The notes: a model not told the origin generated them from the sequence alone. 64,000 bases of DNA from Serratia entomophila (GCF_021462285.1 NZ_CP082787.1:2666001-2730000); one strand, 5' to 3'. Shown: positions 39,750 through 50,314, numbered from the stretch's first letter. Numbers and translations are program-made.

Positions 39750-40628
39750 TCAAACTGTTTCGGGCTGCGGCCAGTCGCGCCATACCGGTTCGACGCCGCC
39801 TGGCAGCCACAGTTTGCGGCCCAGTTCGATCCACGAACAGGGCTGGTGAAAATCGGAACCCTGCGACGCCAATAATTGATAGTCTTGCGCATATTTCGCC
39901 AGCTGTGAACGCTCATGCGGCGCCTGCTGGCATTGCGCGACCTCCATGGCGTCACCGCCCTGTTCGGCGAAGTGGGCCAACAGACGCTTCAACCATTTAG
40001 CCGTCAGATCATAACGGCCTGGGTGCGCCATCACCGCCTGCCCGCCGGATTGATGAATCACATCAATGGCTTGTTCTATTGTACACCACTGCGGCGGAAC
40101 ATAGCCGGTTTTGCCCTTGGCGAGGTATTTCTTGAACACCTGCGCCACGTTGCCGGCCACACCGAGCTGCACCAGATAACGGGCAAAGTGCCCGCGGGTA
40201 ACCGCCCCGCCGTCGGCCAGTCGCTGCGCGCCGGCATAGGCGTCCGGAATGCGCGCTTTCGCCAGCCGCAGGCCGATCTCTTGCGCCCGCCGGGTACGGC
40301 GCTCGCTCTGTTCAGCCAGCAACTGCACCATCGCCGGTTGCGCGATATCGATGCCCAATCCGACAATGTGGATCTCGTGGTTTTCCCACAGCGTCGAGAT
40401 TTCCACCCCGTTCACCAAGCGCAGCGGCAACGCCAGTTCGGCGATGGCAGCGGCAGCGGCGGCCAGACCCTCGGTGGTGTCGTGGTCGGTGATCGCCAAT
40501 ACGCCGACGCGCATCTCTACCGCGCGCTGCACCAGCTGCGCCGGCGTAAGATAGCCGTCGGATGCAGTGGTGTGGCTGTGGAGATCGTACAGGGTAAAGG
40601 CGGAAGGCTGTGGGCTGCTGTCTGTCAA
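39750..40628 (-). CDS. rnm: 5'-3' exoribonuclease Rnm (RNase AM), PHP domain
   Basis: The PHP-family phosphoesterase of about 292 residues (YciV/TrpH) matures the 5' ends of rRNA and hydrolyses 3',5'-bisphosphonucleotides. Metal-binding motifs are [48 protein letters not shown] and GSDFHQP. The start is uncertain: TTG 40628 gives a length close to E. coli Rnm (293), while the frame runs up to 40715 without conservation and no internal ATG precedes the first motif. It is divergent from the trp operon. Confidence 0.9.
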   Translation of the reverse strand: MTDSSPQPSAFTLYDLHSHTTASDGYLTPAQLVQRAVEMRVGVLAITDHDTTEGLAAAAAAIAELALPLRLVNGVEISTLWENHEIHIVGLGIDIAQPAMVQLLAEQSERRTRRAQEIGLRLAKARIPDAYAGAQRLADGGAVTRGHFARYLVQLGVAGNVAQVFKKYLAKGKTGYVPPQWCTIEQAIDVIHQSGGQAVMAHPGRYDLTAKWLKRLLAHFAEQGGDAMEVAQCQQAPHERSQLAKYAQDYQLLASQGSDFHQPCSWIELGRKLWLPGGVEPVWRDWPQPETV

Positions 40629-40763
40629 AAGAAATATCCGGTAATGGCTTGGCTTTCTATCATACCCGCTATCGACGGCCGGACGGAAATCTATTCTGCC
40701 GCCGTGCGCGGGCATGATGAACAGAATTCACCTCTGCCGCTAAAACATTGTGCAAAAAGAGGG

Positions 40764-40800
40764 TTGACATTATTTCCGCGAACCAGTTAACTAGTACACA
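40764..40800 (+). promoter_or_regulatory. trp promoter and TrpR operator
   Basis: The -35 TTGACA (40764-40769) and -10 TTAACT (40787-40792) are separated by exactly 17 bases. The -10 is embedded in CGAACCAGTTAACTAGTACA (40779-40798), a near match to the TrpR operator CGAACTAGTTAACTAGTACG. Repressor and polymerase therefore compete directly, as in E. coli. Confidence 0.95.
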
Positions 40801-40849
40801 AGTTCACGGCAGTTACCCTGTCGGATGATAATCACGAGAGAGCGCAAAA

Positions 40850-40912
40850 ATGAACCAGCAAACAACTTCTCTTCTTCATTGGTGGCGTACCTCCCTTTCG
40901 CGGGCGGTGTAA
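40850..40912 (+). CDS. trpL: trp operon leader peptide
   Basis: The 20-codon leader encodes MNQQTTSLLHWWRTSLSRAV with two adjacent Trp codons at positions 11-12. Ribosome stalling at these codons when charged tRNA-Trp is scarce favours the antiterminator and lets RNA polymerase enter trpE. It starts at ATG 40850 with GAGAG upstream. It is six residues longer than the 14-residue E. coli leader. The attenuator hairpin begins 38 bases after the stop. Confidence 0.95.
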   Translation: MNQQTTSLLHWWRTSLSRAV

Positions 40913-40950
40913 TCGCGCATACCTGTCATCCGACAATGCAGATTTCCTGA

Positions 40951-40974
40951 GCCCGCCCTGATGCGGGCTTTTTT
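40951..40974 (+). terminator. trp attenuator
   Basis: GCCCGC / GCGGGC with a 6-base loop and six T lies between trpL and trpE. It is the 3:4 terminator of the attenuation switch. Confidence 0.95.
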
Positions 40975-41004
40975 ATGGACAAAATTTAACTGGAACCACC
41001 GATG

Positions 41005-42564
41005 ATGAACCAGAAACCACAACTCAAACTGCTGAAGGCGCAAGCCAGCTACCGGGGCGATCCCACCACCATTTTCCACCAGCTGTGCGGCGCACGCCCG
41101 GCCACGCTGTTGTTGGAGTCGGCCGAAATCAACAGCAAGCAAAACCTGCAGAGCCTGCTGGTGATCGACAGCGCGCTGCGCATCACCGCGCTGGGCCGCA
41201 GCGTAACCGTGCAGGCGCTGACCGCCAACGGCGCAGCGCTGTTGCCGCTGCTGGACGAAGCGCTGCCGGCCGAAGTGCTGATTCAGGTTCGCCCCAATGG
41301 CCGCGAGCTGACCTTCCCGCCGATCGATGCAGTGCAGGACGAAGATGCCCGCCTGCGTTCGCTGTCGGTATTCGATGCCTTGCGCACCCTGCTGACGCTG
41401 GTCGACTCACCGGCGGACGAACGTGAAGCCGTGATGCTCGGCGGGCTGTTCGCCTACGATCTGGTGGCCGGGTTCGAAGACTTGCCGCCGCTGCGTCAGG
41501 ATCAACGCTGCCCGGATTTCTGCTTTTATCTGGCGGAAACGCTGCTGGTGCTGGACCACCAACGCGGCTCGGCCCGCCTGCAGGCCAGCGTTTTCACCGC
41601 CGCCCCAGCCGAAGCCCAGCGTTTGCAGCAGCGCCTCGAGCAGTTGCAGGCTCAACTGAAGCAAACTCCGCAGCCGATCCCGCACCAGAAACTGGAAGAC
41701 ATGCAGCTGAGCTGCAACCAGAGCGATGAAGAATACGGCGCGGTAGTCAGCGAGCTGCAAGAGGCGATCCGCCACGGCGAAATCTTCCAGGTGGTGCCGT
41801 CGCGCCGCTTCTCGCTGCCGTGCCCGGCGCCGCTGGCGGCTTATCAAACGCTGAAGGACAACAACCCGAGCCCGTACATGTTCTTCATGCAGGATGACGA
41901 ATTCACCCTGTTCGGCGCTTCACCGGAAAGCGCGCTGAAGTACGACGCCGGCAACCGCCAGATTGAAATCTACCCGATCGCCGGTACCCGCCCGCGCGGG
42001 CGCAACAAGGATGGCTCGCTGGATCTGGATCTGGACAGCCGCATCGAGTTGGAAATGCGCACCGATCATAAAGAGCTGGCCGAACATCTGATGCTGGTCG
42101 ATCTGGCGCGCAACGATCTGGCGCGCATCTGCCAGGCCGGCAGCCGCTACGTGGCCGATCTGACCAAAGTGGATCGCTACTCGTTCGTTATGCATCTGGT
42201 GTCGCGCGTGGTCGGCACCCTGCGCGCAGACCTCGATGTGCTGCACGCCTACCAGGCCTGCATGAACATGGGCACCCTGAGCGGCGCGCCGAAAGTGCGC
42301 GCGATGCAACTGATCGCCGCCTCCGAAGGCTCACGCCGCGGCAGCTACGGCGGCGCGGTGGGATATTTCACCGCCACCGGCGATCTCGATACCTGTATTG
42401 TCATCCGCTCCGCGTATGTTGAAGACGGCATCGCCACCGTGCAGGCCGGCGCCGGCGTGGTGCTGGACTCTGTTCCTCAGGCGGAAGCCGATGAAACCCG
42501 TAATAAAGCACGTGCCGTGCTGCGCGCTATCGCCACCGCGCATCAGGCCAGGGAGGTGTTCTGA
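41005..42564 (+). CDS. trpE: anthranilate synthase component I
   Basis: The 519-residue subunit converts chorismate and ammonia to anthranilate, in complex with TrpG. The feedback tryptophan site includes the LLLESAEI block near the N-terminus. Catalytic blocks are [61 protein letters not shown] and [11 protein letters not shown]. The second of two adjacent ATGs (41005) gives the M-N-x-K-P-Q-L start known for S. marcescens TrpE; 41002 is possible. Its stop overlaps the trpG start by one base, so the subunits are translationally coupled. Confidence 0.98.
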   Translation: MNQKPQLKLLKAQASYRGDPTTIFHQLCGARPATLLLESAEINSKQNLQSLLVIDSALRITALGRSVTVQALTANGAALLPLLDEALPAEVLIQVRPNGRELTFPPIDAVQDEDARLRSLSVFDALRTLLTLVDSPADEREAVMLGGLFAYDLVAGFEDLPPLRQDQRCPDFCFYLAETLLVLDHQRGSARLQASVFTAAPAEAQRLQQRLEQLQAQLKQTPQPIPHQKLEDMQLSCNQSDEEYGAVVSELQEAIRHGEIFQVVPSRRFSLPCPAPLAAYQTLKDNNPSPYMFFMQDDEFTLFGASPESALKYDAGNRQIEIYPIAGTRPRGRNKDGSLDLDLDSRIELEMRTDHKELAEHLMLVDLARNDLARICQAGSRYVADLTKVDRYSFVMHLVSRVVGTLRADLDVLHAYQACMNMGTLSGAPKVRAMQLIAASEGSRRGSYGGAVGYFTATGDLDTCIVIRSAYVEDGIATVQAGAGVVLDSVPQAEADETRNKARAVLRAIATAHQAREVF

Positions 42565-43145
42565 TGGCCGATATCTTACTGCTCGACAACGTCGATTCCT
42601 TTACCTACAACCTGGTCGATCAGCTGCGCGCCAGCGGCCATCAGGTGGTGATTTACCGCAACCAGATCGCCGCCGATCTGATTATTGAACGCCTGCAACA
42701 GATGGAACAGCCGGTGCTGATGCTGTCGCCGGGCCCGGGAACCCCTGCCGAGGCCGGCTGCATGCCGGAACTGCTGCAGCGCCTGCGGGGCCAGCTGCCG
42801 ATTATCGGCATTTGCCTCGGCCACCAGGCGATTGTCGAAGCCTACGGCGGCCACGTCGGCCAGGCCGGCGAGATCCTGCACGGCAAGGCCTCGGCGATTA
42901 CCCACGACGGCGAAGGCATGTTTGCCGGCATGGCCAACCCGCTGCCGGTGGCGCGTTACCATTCGCTGGTCGGCAGCAATATTCCGGCCGAACTCACCGT
43001 CAACGCCCGCTTTGGCGAGATGGTGATGGCGGTGCGCGACGATCGGCATCGCGTATGCGGCTTCCAGTTCCACCCGGAATCCATCCTGACCACCCAGGGC
43101 GCTCGCCTGCTTGAGCAGACGCTGGCCTGGGCGCTGGCGCAGTAA
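42564..43145 (+). CDS. trpG: anthranilate synthase component II (glutamine amidotransferase)
   Basis: The 193-residue class I glutamine amidotransferase supplies ammonia to TrpE. The catalytic Cys is in GICLGHQAI (about 82-90) and the His-Glu pair in FQFHPES near residue 170; the oxyanion region is SPGPGTP. It stands alone: the protein stops at 43145 and trpD starts separately at 43160. In E. coli and Salmonella these two are fused as trpGD. The separate arrangement is classical for Serratia. Confidence 0.98.
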   Translation: MADILLLDNVDSFTYNLVDQLRASGHQVVIYRNQIAADLIIERLQQMEQPVLMLSPGPGTPAEAGCMPELLQRLRGQLPIIGICLGHQAIVEAYGGHVGQAGEILHGKASAITHDGEGMFAGMANPLPVARYHSLVGSNIPAELTVNARFGEMVMAVRDDRHRVCGFQFHPESILTTQGARLLEQTLAWALAQ

Positions 43146-43159
43146 TAAGGAAAACGACG

Positions 43160-44158
43160 ATGCAACCTATTCTTGAAAAGCTGTACCGCGCCGAGTCGAT
43201 GAGCCAGCAGGAAAGCCAGCAGTTATTCAGCGCCATCGTGCGCGGTGAGCTGGAGCCGAGCCAACTGGCGGCGGCGTTGATCAGCATGAAAGTCCGCGGC
43301 GAGCGCCCGGAAGAGATCGCCGGCGCCGCCATGGCGTTGCTGGACGACGCTCAGCCATTCCCGCGCCCTGACTACCCGTTCGCCGATATCGTCGGCACCG
43401 GCGGCGACGGCACCAACAGCATCAATATTTCTACCGCCAGCGCTTTTGTCGCGGCGGCCTGCGGCGCGAAAATCGCCAAGCACGGCAACCGCAGCGTCTC
43501 CAGCCGTTCGGGATCTTCCGATCTGCTGGCGGCGTTCGGCATCCGGCTGGATCTGCCGGCGGAAGAGGCGCGTAAAGCGCTGGACGATCTCGGTGTTTGC
43601 TTCCTGTTTGCCCCGCAGTATCACACCGGTTTTCGCCACGCGATGCCGGTGCGCCAACAGCTGAAGACCCGCACGCTGTTCAACGTGCTGGGGCCGTTGA
43701 TCAACCCGGCGCGCCCGCCGCTGGCGCTGATCGGCGTTTACAGCCCGGAGCTGGTGCTGCCGATCGCCGAAACCCTGCGGGTGTTGGGCTACCGGCGCGC
43801 CGCGGTGGTGCACGGCGGCGGTATGGATGAGGTGGCGATCCACGCCCCGACTCACGTGGCCGAACTGAACAACGGCGAAATCACCAGCTACCAGCTGACG
43901 CCACAATCCTTCGGGTTGGAAACCTACCCGCTGGAGGCGCTGCTGGGCGGCACGCCGGAAGAAAACCGTGACATTCTGGCACGGTTGTTACAAGGTAAAG
44001 GCGAACCGGCGCACGCCGCAGCGGTAGCCGCTAACGTGGCGTTGCTGCTGAAGTTATTCGGACATGAAGACCTGCGCCAAAATGCGCGGCAGGCACTGGA
44101 TGTGATTCACAGCGGGCAGGCTTACGAGCGAGTCACCGCACTGGCGGCAAGAGGATAA
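43160..44158 (+). CDS. trpD: anthranilate phosphoribosyltransferase
   Basis: The 332-residue enzyme joins anthranilate and PRPP to phosphoribosylanthranilate. The PRPP-binding [14 protein letters not shown] loop (about 80-93), [15 protein letters not shown] and the [11 protein letters not shown] block are intact. AAGGA precedes the ATG, 14 bases after the trpG stop. The stop directly abuts the trpCF start region. Confidence 0.98.
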   Translation: MQPILEKLYRAESMSQQESQQLFSAIVRGELEPSQLAAALISMKVRGERPEEIAGAAMALLDDAQPFPRPDYPFADIVGTGGDGTNSINISTASAFVAAACGAKIAKHGNRSVSSRSGSSDLLAAFGIRLDLPAEEARKALDDLGVCFLFAPQYHTGFRHAMPVRQQLKTRTLFNVLGPLINPARPPLALIGVYSPELVLPIAETLRVLGYRRAAVVHGGGMDEVAIHAPTHVAELNNGEITSYQLTPQSFGLETYPLEALLGGTPEENRDILARLLQGKGEPAHAAAVAANVALLLKLFGHEDLRQNARQALDVIHSGQAYERVTALAARG

Positions 44159-44161
44159 ATG

Positions 44162-45523
44162 ATGCAGGAAACCGTGCTCAACAAGATTGTTCGTGACAAA
44201 GCGCAATGGGTCGCAGCACGACAACAACAACAGCCACTGGCCGGCTTTCAGAACGAAATCGTCCCGAGCGAACGCGGCTTTTACCACGCGCTGCAGGGCA
44301 CCAGAACGGCGTTTATTCTTGAATGCAAAAAGGCCTCGCCCTCCAAAGGGTTGATCCGCGAAAACTTTGACCCGGTGGAAATCGCCGCGGTGTATAAAGA
44401 CTTCGCTTCGGCCATCTCGGTATTGACCGATGAAAAATACTTCCAGGGCAGCTTCGATTTCCTGCCGCTGGTCAGCAAAACTGTGACTCAGCCGGTGCTG
44501 TGCAAAGACTTTATTATCGATCCGTATCAGATTTACCTGGCGCGCTTCTACCAGGCCGACGCCATTCTGTTGATGCTGTCGGTGCTGAACGACGATCAAT
44601 ATCGCCAGCTGGCGGCGGTGGCGCACAGCCTCAATATGGGCGTGCTGACCGAAGTGATAAGCGAAGAAGAGCTGCAGCGGGCGATCGCCCTGGAAGCGCG
44701 CGTGGTCGGCATCAATAACCGTGACCTGCGCGACCTGAGCATCGATCTGGACCGTACCCGCCAGTTGGCGCCGCGCGTGCCGCACGGCGTCACGGTGATT
44801 AGCGAATCGGGCATCAACAACTACGGCCAGATCCGCGAACTGAGCCACTACGCCAACGGCTTCCTGATCGGCAGCGCGCTGATGTCGGAAACCGACCTGC
44901 GCGCCGCGGTGCGCCGGGTGATCCTGGGCGACAACAAGGTCTGCGGGCTGACCCGGCCGCAGGACGCCGCGGCCGCTTATCAGGCCGGCGCCCTCTACGG
45001 CGGGCTGATCTTCGTTGGCCGCTCACCGCGCTATGTAGACATCAACCGCGCTCGCGAGGTGATCTCCGGTGCGCCATTGAAATACGTCGGGGTGTTCTGC
45101 GACGCGCAGGTCGACACGGTGGTGAAAACCGTCGAGCGCCTCGGTCTGCAGGCGGTGCAGCTGCACGGCGCCGAAGATCAGGCCTATATCACCGCCCTGC
45201 GCGCCCGTCTGCCGGCGGGCTGCCAAATCTGGAAAGCGCTGAGCGTGAAAGATAAGCTGCCGGAGCGCGATCTGCAGCACGTCGATCGTTTCCTGCTGGA
45301 CAACGGCGCCGGCGGCACTGGCCAACGTTTCGACTGGTCATTATTGCAGGGCGAAGATCTGGGCAACGTGATGCTGGCCGGCGGCCTGGGCGCTGACAAC
45401 TGCGTCGAAGCGGCCAAGCTCGGCTGTGCCGGCCTGGACTTTAACTCCGGCGTGGAAAGCCAGCCCGGCATCAAAGATGCCGCCCGTCTGGCCGCGGTGT
45501 TCCAAACCCTGCGCGCTTACTGA
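44162..45523 (+). CDS. trpCF: bifunctional indole-3-glycerol-phosphate synthase / phosphoribosylanthranilate isomerase
   Basis: The 453-residue fusion has the TrpC barrel at 1-255 (ILECKKASPSKG, CKDFIIDPYQI, GINNRDLRDL, ESGINN). The TrpF barrel follows at 256-453 (KVCGLTRPQDA, GLIFVGRSPR, VQLHGAED, LLDNGAGGTGQRFDW, LAGGLGADNC). It performs steps 3 and 4 of tryptophan synthesis. ATG 44162 matches the E. coli start M-Q-x-x-V-L; another ATG is immediately upstream at 44159. Confidence 0.98.
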   Translation: MQETVLNKIVRDKAQWVAARQQQQPLAGFQNEIVPSERGFYHALQGTRTAFILECKKASPSKGLIRENFDPVEIAAVYKDFASAISVLTDEKYFQGSFDFLPLVSKTVTQPVLCKDFIIDPYQIYLARFYQADAILLMLSVLNDDQYRQLAAVAHSLNMGVLTEVISEEELQRAIALEARVVGINNRDLRDLSIDLDRTRQLAPRVPHGVTVISESGINNYGQIRELSHYANGFLIGSALMSETDLRAAVRRVILGDNKVCGLTRPQDAAAAYQAGALYGGLIFVGRSPRYVDINRAREVISGAPLKYVGVFCDAQVDTVVKTVERLGLQAVQLHGAEDQAYITALRARLPAGCQIWKALSVKDKLPERDLQHVDRFLLDNGAGGTGQRFDWSLLQGEDLGNVMLAGGLGADNCVEAAKLGCAGLDFNSGVESQPGIKDAARLAAVFQTLRAY

Positions 45524-45581
45524 ATGCGACTCTATACCCTAAATAATCGGTATACATTAATGGATAATAACGGGAACTATA

Positions 45582-46772
45582 ATGACGCTGCTTAACCCCT
45601 ACTTCGGCGAATTTGGTGGTCAATACGTACCGCAAATTCTGATGCCGGCCCTGAAACAGCTGGAAGAAGCCTTCGTCAGCGCCCAGCGCGACCCTGAATT
45701 TCAGGCTGAATTTATCGACCTGCTGAAAAACTACGCGGGCCGCCCGACGGCGCTGACGCTGTGCAAAAACCTCACCGCCGGCACCAAGACCAAGCTTTAT
45801 CTGAAGCGCGAAGATTTGCTGCACGGCGGCGCGCACAAAACCAACCAGGTGCTGGGCCAGGCGCTGCTCGCCAAGCGCATGGGCAAAACCGAGATCATCG
45901 CGGAAACCGGCGCCGGCCAACACGGCGTGGCCTCCGCTTTGGCCTGTGCGCTGCTGGGCTTGAAATGCCGCATCTATATGGGCGCCAAGGACATCGAACG
46001 CCAGTCGCCGAACGTGTTCCGCATGCGCCTGATGGGTGCGGAAGTGATCCCGGTGCACAGCGGCTCCTCCACCCTGAAAGACGCCTGCAACGAGGCGCTG
46101 CGCGACTGGTCCGGCAGCTATGAAAAAGCCCACTACATGCTCGGCACCGCGGCTGGCCCACACCCGTACCCGACCATAGTGCGCGAATTCCAACGCATGA
46201 TCGGCGAAGAAACCAAGGCGCAGATGCTGGAGCGCGAAGGCCGTTTACCTGACGCGGTGCTGGCTTGCGTCGGCGGCGGCTCCAATGCCATCGGCATGTT
46301 CGCCGACTTTATCGATGACGCCGGCGTCGGCCTGATCGGCGTAGAGCCTGCCGGGCTGGGCATTGAGACCGGCCAGCACGGCGCGCCGCTCAAACACGGG
46401 CACGTCGGCATTTACTTCGGCATGAAGGCGCCGATGATGCAGACCGCCGAAGGCCAGATCGAAGAATCCTATTCGATCTCCGCCGGTCTGGACTTCCCGT
46501 CCGTCGGGCCGCAGCATGCCTATCTGAACAGCATCGGCCGCGCGGAATACGTGTCTATTACCGATGACGAAGCGCTGGACGCCTTCAAGGCGCTGTCGCG
46601 CAGCGAAGGCATCATCCCGGCGCTGGAATCTTCCCACGCCCTGGCCCACGCGTTGAAAATGATCCGTGAAACGCCGCAGAAAGAGCAGATCCTGGTAGTT
46701 AACCTGTCTGGCCGCGGCGACAAAGACATATTTACCGTTCACGACATTCTGAAAGCACGGGGAGAAATCTGA
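45582..46772 (+). CDS. trpB: tryptophan synthase beta chain
   Basis: The 396-residue PLP enzyme condenses indole and serine to tryptophan. The PLP lysine is in [18 protein letters not shown] (about residue 86), the phosphate loop is GGGSNAIG (about 232-239), and AETGAGQHG and SGRGDKD are present. A CGGGA site precedes the ATG after a 58-base gap from trpCF. Its stop overlaps the trpA start (TGATG). Confidence 0.98.
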   Translation: MTLLNPYFGEFGGQYVPQILMPALKQLEEAFVSAQRDPEFQAEFIDLLKNYAGRPTALTLCKNLTAGTKTKLYLKREDLLHGGAHKTNQVLGQALLAKRMGKTEIIAETGAGQHGVASALACALLGLKCRIYMGAKDIERQSPNVFRMRLMGAEVIPVHSGSSTLKDACNEALRDWSGSYEKAHYMLGTAAGPHPYPTIVREFQRMIGEETKAQMLEREGRLPDAVLACVGGGSNAIGMFADFIDDAGVGLIGVEPAGLGIETGQHGAPLKHGHVGIYFGMKAPMMQTAEGQIEESYSISAGLDFPSVGPQHAYLNSIGRAEYVSITDDEALDAFKALSRSEGIIPALESSHALAHALKMIRETPQKEQILVVNLSGRGDKDIFTVHDILKARGEI

Positions 46773-47578
46773 TGGAACGTTATCAGCAACTGTTCAAACG
46801 CCTGGAAAGCAACAAGGAAGGCGCGTTCGTCCCGTTCGTGACGTTGGGCGATCCTAACCCGGCGCTGTCGCTGCAGATTATCGATACCCTGGTGGAAGCC
46901 GGCGCCGATGCGCTGGAATTGGGCATCCCCTTTTCCGATCCGCTGGCCGACGGCCCGACCATTCAGAGCGCGGCGCTGCGTGCGTTCGCCTCCGGCGTGA
47001 CGCCGACCCAGTGCTTCGAGATGCTGGCGGCAATCCGCCAGAAGCACCCGACCATTCCAATCGGGCTGCTGATGTACGCCAACCTGGTGTTCCATAAAGG
47101 CATAGACGCGTTTTACCAGCGCTGCGCCGACGTGGGCGTGGACTCGGTGCTGATCGCCGACGTGCCGTTTGAGGAGTCCGCGCCGTTCCGCGCCGCGGCA
47201 ACGCGGCACGGCATCGCGCCAATCTTCATCTGCCCGCCCAACGCCGATGACGAGCTGCTGCGCGAGATCTCCTCGCACGGCCGTGGCTATACCTATCTGC
47301 TGTCGCGCGCCGGCGTGACCGGCACCGAAAGCCGCGCCCAGCTGCCGCTGCACCACCTGGTGAACAAACTGCGCGAATATCACGCCGCGCCACCGCTGCA
47401 GGGCTTCGGCATTTCCGATCCCGGCCAGGTGAAGGACGCGCTGCAGGCCGGCGCCGCCGGGGCGATTTCCGGTTCGGCGATCGTCAAGATTATCGAGCAG
47501 AATCAAGCGAATCCGAGCGAGATGCTGGCCAAGCTGGCCAGCTTTGTCAGCAGCATGAAGGCCGCTACCCGCGGCTGA
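46772..47578 (+). CDS. trpA: tryptophan synthase alpha chain
   Basis: The 268-residue TIM barrel cleaves indole-3-glycerol phosphate to indole and glyceraldehyde 3-phosphate, channelling indole to TrpB. The catalytic glutamate lies in [12 protein letters not shown]...[16 protein letters not shown] and the catalytic aspartate in [12 protein letters not shown]. The phosphate loop [14 protein letters not shown] and [14 protein letters not shown] are intact. It is the last gene of the trp operon. Confidence 0.98.
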   Translation: MERYQQLFKRLESNKEGAFVPFVTLGDPNPALSLQIIDTLVEAGADALELGIPFSDPLADGPTIQSAALRAFASGVTPTQCFEMLAAIRQKHPTIPIGLLMYANLVFHKGIDAFYQRCADVGVDSVLIADVPFEESAPFRAAATRHGIAPIFICPPNADDELLREISSHGRGYTYLLSRAGVTGTESRAQLPLHHLVNKLREYHAAPPLQGFGISDPGQVKDALQAGAAGAISGSAIVKIIEQNQANPSEMLAKLASFVSSMKAATRG

Positions 47579-47585
47579 TGCTACA

Positions 47586-47609
47586 GCGGGCGCCGCCGAT
47601 GGCGCCCGC
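47586..47609 (+). terminator. trp operon end hairpin
   Basis: A perfect 9-bp stem GCGGGCGCC / GGCGCCCGC with a 6-base loop lies 7 bases after trpA. It lacks an adjacent T-run, as in other trp t sites that need a downstream Rho-dependent terminator. Confidence 0.7.
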
Positions 47610-47793
47610 CGATAACATCTTGTTTCCTCTCAGGGTTGTGCCATTTTTTTACATCTAAAATTTGAACAAACCCGCTTCTTGTCTCACAATTAGCTTTGTT
47701 CGCTATGCATTTCTTTCTTTTGGGGAATGCGCTACGTTTTCAGATGAAAACCCGAATGTAGTTTCGACAATAACATTGCATGGAGAGTAATTT

Positions 47794-48108
47794 ATGAAGC
47801 TATTTAAAACCCTTTCGGCCTTGTGCATGGCAGCCGTGGTGGCATTTGCGGTGAGCGCCTGCGCGCCGACGGCGAAATCCGAGGGGACTGGCGGTTATAT
47901 TGACGATACGGTGATTACCACCAAGGTGAAATCAGCGCTGCTGGCGGATAAAAACATCAAATCGAGAGAGATCAGCGTAGAAACCTTTAAAGGGCGCGTG
48001 CAGCTGAGCGGCTTCGTCACTTCCAGCGAAGATGCTAATCGCGCGGTGCAAACCACCCGTGGCGTCGCGGGCGTGAAATCTGTTGAGAACGTCATGCAGT
48101 TGAAATAA
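47794..48108 (+). CDS. BON-domain lipoprotein
   Basis: The 104-residue protein has a signal peptide and lipobox VSAC (lipidated Cys23). One BON domain (about 36-104) contains DDTVITTKVKSALLADKNIKS and VETFKGRVQLSGFVTS, ending GVAGVKSVENVMQLK. BON proteins (OsmY, DolP) act in the periplasm or at the outer membrane in envelope stress; this one is a short single-BON form. GGAGAG precedes the ATG. E. coli carries yciGFE near this place instead. Confidence 0.88.
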   Translation: MKLFKTLSALCMAAVVAFAVSACAPTAKSEGTGGYIDDTVITTKVKSALLADKNIKSREISVETFKGRVQLSGFVTSSEDANRAVQTTRGVAGVKSVENVMQLK

Positions 48109-48114
48109 CGATCA

Positions 48115-48137
48115 CAGGGAGGCGCAATGCCTCCCTG
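48115..48137. terminator. stem-loop between the BON gene and ompW
   Basis: A perfect 9-bp stem CAGGGAGGC / GCCTCCCTG with a GCAAT loop, between converging genes. No T-run. Confidence 0.65.
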
Positions 48138-48149
48138 CTCCAGGCAGCA

Positions 48150-48782
48150 TCAGAAACGATAACCCGCCCCGAACATAAATACCCAAGGATCCAAACGCGT
48201 ATCGAAGCTGTGATGGCCGCCGTTGGCGTCGTCGAAACGGGTTTTGGTTTCGATGTTCATCCACCACACCGACATGTTCAGCATCCAGTGTTCATCCAGG
48301 TTGTAATCCAAACCGGCCTGCGCCGCTACGCCCCAGGAATCTTTCAAATCCAGATTGCTCAAACCGGCGCTCTTGCCGTAGTCGTTGAATTTTTCGTCGA
48401 AGAACGTGGTGTAGTTAACGCCCACGCCCAGATAAGGGCGCAGCTTGTCCTGTTTGTCGCCAAAGTAATACTGCGCCATCAGCGTCGGCGGCAGCTGGTG
48501 CACGGTCGCCAGATCGGTGCCGCCCAGCGTCACCTTGTGGCGGAATGGCGTAGCCGCCAGCAGCTCAACGCCAATGTTGTCGGTCACCATATAGCCGAAG
48601 GTCAGACCGAGCTGGGTGTTGTTTTTGGCATCCAGCGATCCCAGGCCCAGCACGTTATCTGAACCCGCATTCGGGCGCACCGTCGCAGTCCCGGCGCGGA
48701 ACAGGAAATCACCTGCCTGATGTGCACTTGCCAACATAGGGGCCATCATCGCCGCCAATACCACCAGAGTTGTCTTTTTCAT
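48150..48782 (-). CDS. ompW: outer membrane protein OmpW
   Basis: The 210-residue protein has a signal peptide (MKKTTLVVLAAMMAPMLASA) and an 8-stranded beta-barrel with the OmpW-type blocks GDFLFRAGTATVRPN, LGLTFGYMVTDNIGVELLAATPF, RPYLGVGVNYTTFF and a terminal ...GAGYRF with C-terminal Phe for Bam assembly. OmpW forms a narrow hydrophobic channel and is a colicin S4 receptor in E. coli. ATG 48782 has GGAATGG upstream. A perfect FNR site lies 145 bases upstream, in keeping with anaerobic induction. Confidence 0.95.
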   Translation of the reverse strand: MKKTTLVVLAAMMAPMLASAHQAGDFLFRAGTATVRPNAGSDNVLGLGSLDAKNNTQLGLTFGYMVTDNIGVELLAATPFRHKVTLGGTDLATVHQLPPTLMAQYYFGDKQDKLRPYLGVGVNYTTFFDEKFNDYGKSAGLSNLDLKDSWGVAAQAGLDYNLDEHWMLNMSVWWMNIETKTRFDDANGGHHSFDTRLDPWVFMFGAGYRF

Positions 48783-48926
48783 TATCCATTCCATTTGTGT
48801 GGTTTAAACTCTTGGGGAATATACCTACTTACGGGTATTTATGATCCCATCGCGATCACATCTTATGTGTAAAAATTTAAAATCCCACCAAAAACAAGGT
48901 TACTTAACCGCTTAATAAATCAAGGA

Positions 48927-48940
48927 TTGATCTGAATCAA
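48927..48940. promoter_or_regulatory. FNR box between ompW and the YkgJ-type gene
   Basis: TTGAT-CTGA-ATCAA is a perfect match to the FNR consensus TTGAT-N4-ATCAA. It lies upstream of both ompW (145 bases) and the divergent cysteine-cluster gene (126 bases). FNR activation of ompW is known in E. coli. Confidence 0.85.
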
Positions 48941-49065
48941 AAAATCACTTTTGTTGCAAATTATCTATATGTTCAAATTTCAGTTGCTAAAAAAATGGCC
49001 GCTGAGTAATTTCATCTTCCGTGTTGGTTTTGGTTGGTGCCGTAAGGAGTCGGCGGGCAATCAAG

Positions 49066-49509
49066 ATGAGCGAAATTCTTAATCCCTGTGTCAGCTGCGG
49101 CGCATGCTGCGGTTATTTTCGAGTGTCATTCTATTGGGCCGAAGCGGAAGATGGCGGCGGCGTGGTGCCTTTATCCCTTACCGAACCCCTGACCCCGTTC
49201 CTGCGCTGCATGCAGGGGACCAACAGCAAGTCCCCGCGCTGTACCGCACTGGAAGGCGAAATCGGCAAGGCCGTTTCCTGTTCCATCTACCTCAACCGCC
49301 CCAGCCCCTGCCGCGAGTTCGATCAGTCAGGTGAAAACGGGCTGCGCAACGAAGCCTGCGATCGCGCCCGCGAGCGCTACGGGCTGCCGCCATTACCGGT
49401 GCCGCTGCCGTTATCGCTGCCGGACAGCGCAATCGTCGTCGAAGAAATAGACGTAGTGCAACGCGCGGGGTGCCACAGCGGCGCAGAACAGGGTACAATC
49501 GCCCACTGA
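49066..49509 (+). CDS. YkgJ-type cysteine-cluster protein (putative Zn/Fe-S binding)
   Basis: The 147-residue protein begins with [13 protein letters not shown] and has further Cys in [30 protein letters not shown] and [17 protein letters not shown]. This is the CxxCxxCC-plus-four-Cys pattern of the YkgJ/UPF0153 family, expected to bind zinc or an iron-sulfur cluster. No signal peptide is seen. ATG 49066 is the first plausible start, though the best ribosome site (AAGGAG at 49044-49049) is 16 bases away; an upstream GTG frame from 49021 is unlikely. Placed between an FNR box and yciC. Confidence 0.85.
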   Translation: MSEILNPCVSCGACCGYFRVSFYWAEAEDGGGVVPLSLTEPLTPFLRCMQGTNSKSPRCTALEGEIGKAVSCSIYLNRPSPCREFDQSGENGLRNEACDRARERYGLPPLPVPLPLSLPDSAIVVEEIDVVQRAGCHSGAEQGTIAH

Positions 49510-49543
49510 TTTAACTCTGTTTTCTCGACGCCAAGGAGTCTGC

Positions 49544-50296
49544 ATGCCTATCACGGCCAACACGTTGTACCGTGACAGTTTTAATTTTTTCCGTAACCAA
49601 CTGGCCAGCATCCTGATGTTGGCGCTGTTGACCGCGTTCATTTCGGTGCTGCTCAACCAGGCTTTCAGCCCTGACGCCGAGCAATTGAAGATCCTGACCG
49701 CAACGGAAGGTGACTTTGCTGCATCCGCCGGTATGGGGATTCAGGAAATCATTCAGCAAATGACGCCGGAACAACAGATGGTGTTGCTAAAGGTATCGGC
49801 TGCCGCGACGCTCTCTGCGTTGGTGGGCAATGTGCTGTTGGTTGGCGGGATGTTGACGCTGATTAGCCTGGTGTCTCAGGGGCAGCGCACCAGCGCGCTG
49901 CGCGCTATCGGCCTCTCTGCGCCGGAGCTGCCGCGCCTGCTGCTGCTGCTGTTTATCTGCACCTTGCTGATCCAACTGGGCCTGACGCTGTTCGTGGTGC
50001 CCGGCGTGATTATGGCCATTGCCTTCTCTCTGGCGCCGGTGATCACCAGCGCCGACAAAAAAGGCGTGTTTGCTTCGATCAAACTGAGCTGCAAACTGGC
50101 CTTCGCCAACGCGCGCGTGATCGTGCCAGCGATGATGCTGTGGCTGGCCGCCAAGCTGCTGGTGCTGTTTATGGTAAGCCACCTGTCGGTGCTGACGCCA
50201 AACGTCGCCAGCGTGGTGCTGACCGCGTTGAGCAACCTGGTTTCCGCTCTGCTGCTGATTTACCTGTTCCGCCTGTACATGCTGCTGCGCAGCTGA
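49544..50296 (+). CDS. yciC: YciC family inner-membrane protein
   Basis: The 250-residue protein has about six transmembrane helices (about 20-40, 85-110, 135-165, 195-215, 220-245). It shows the UPF0259 features [20 protein letters not shown] at the N-terminus and [20 protein letters not shown] in the centre. The function is unknown; it is a neighbour of ompW and yciB in E. coli, as here apart from the inserted SulP gene. AAGGAG lies 8 bases before the ATG. It is followed by a bidirectional terminator. Confidence 0.93.
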   Translation: MPITANTLYRDSFNFFRNQLASILMLALLTAFISVLLNQAFSPDAEQLKILTATEGDFAASAGMGIQEIIQQMTPEQQMVLLKVSAAATLSALVGNVLLVGGMLTLISLVSQGQRTSALRAIGLSAPELPRLLLLLFICTLLIQLGLTLFVVPGVIMAIAFSLAPVITSADKKGVFASIKLSCKLAFANARVIVPAMMLWLAAKLLVLFMVSHLSVLTPNVASVVLTALSNLVSALLLIYLFRLYMLLRS

Positions 50297-50314
50297 TCCC
50301 TCGCGGATAACCAC

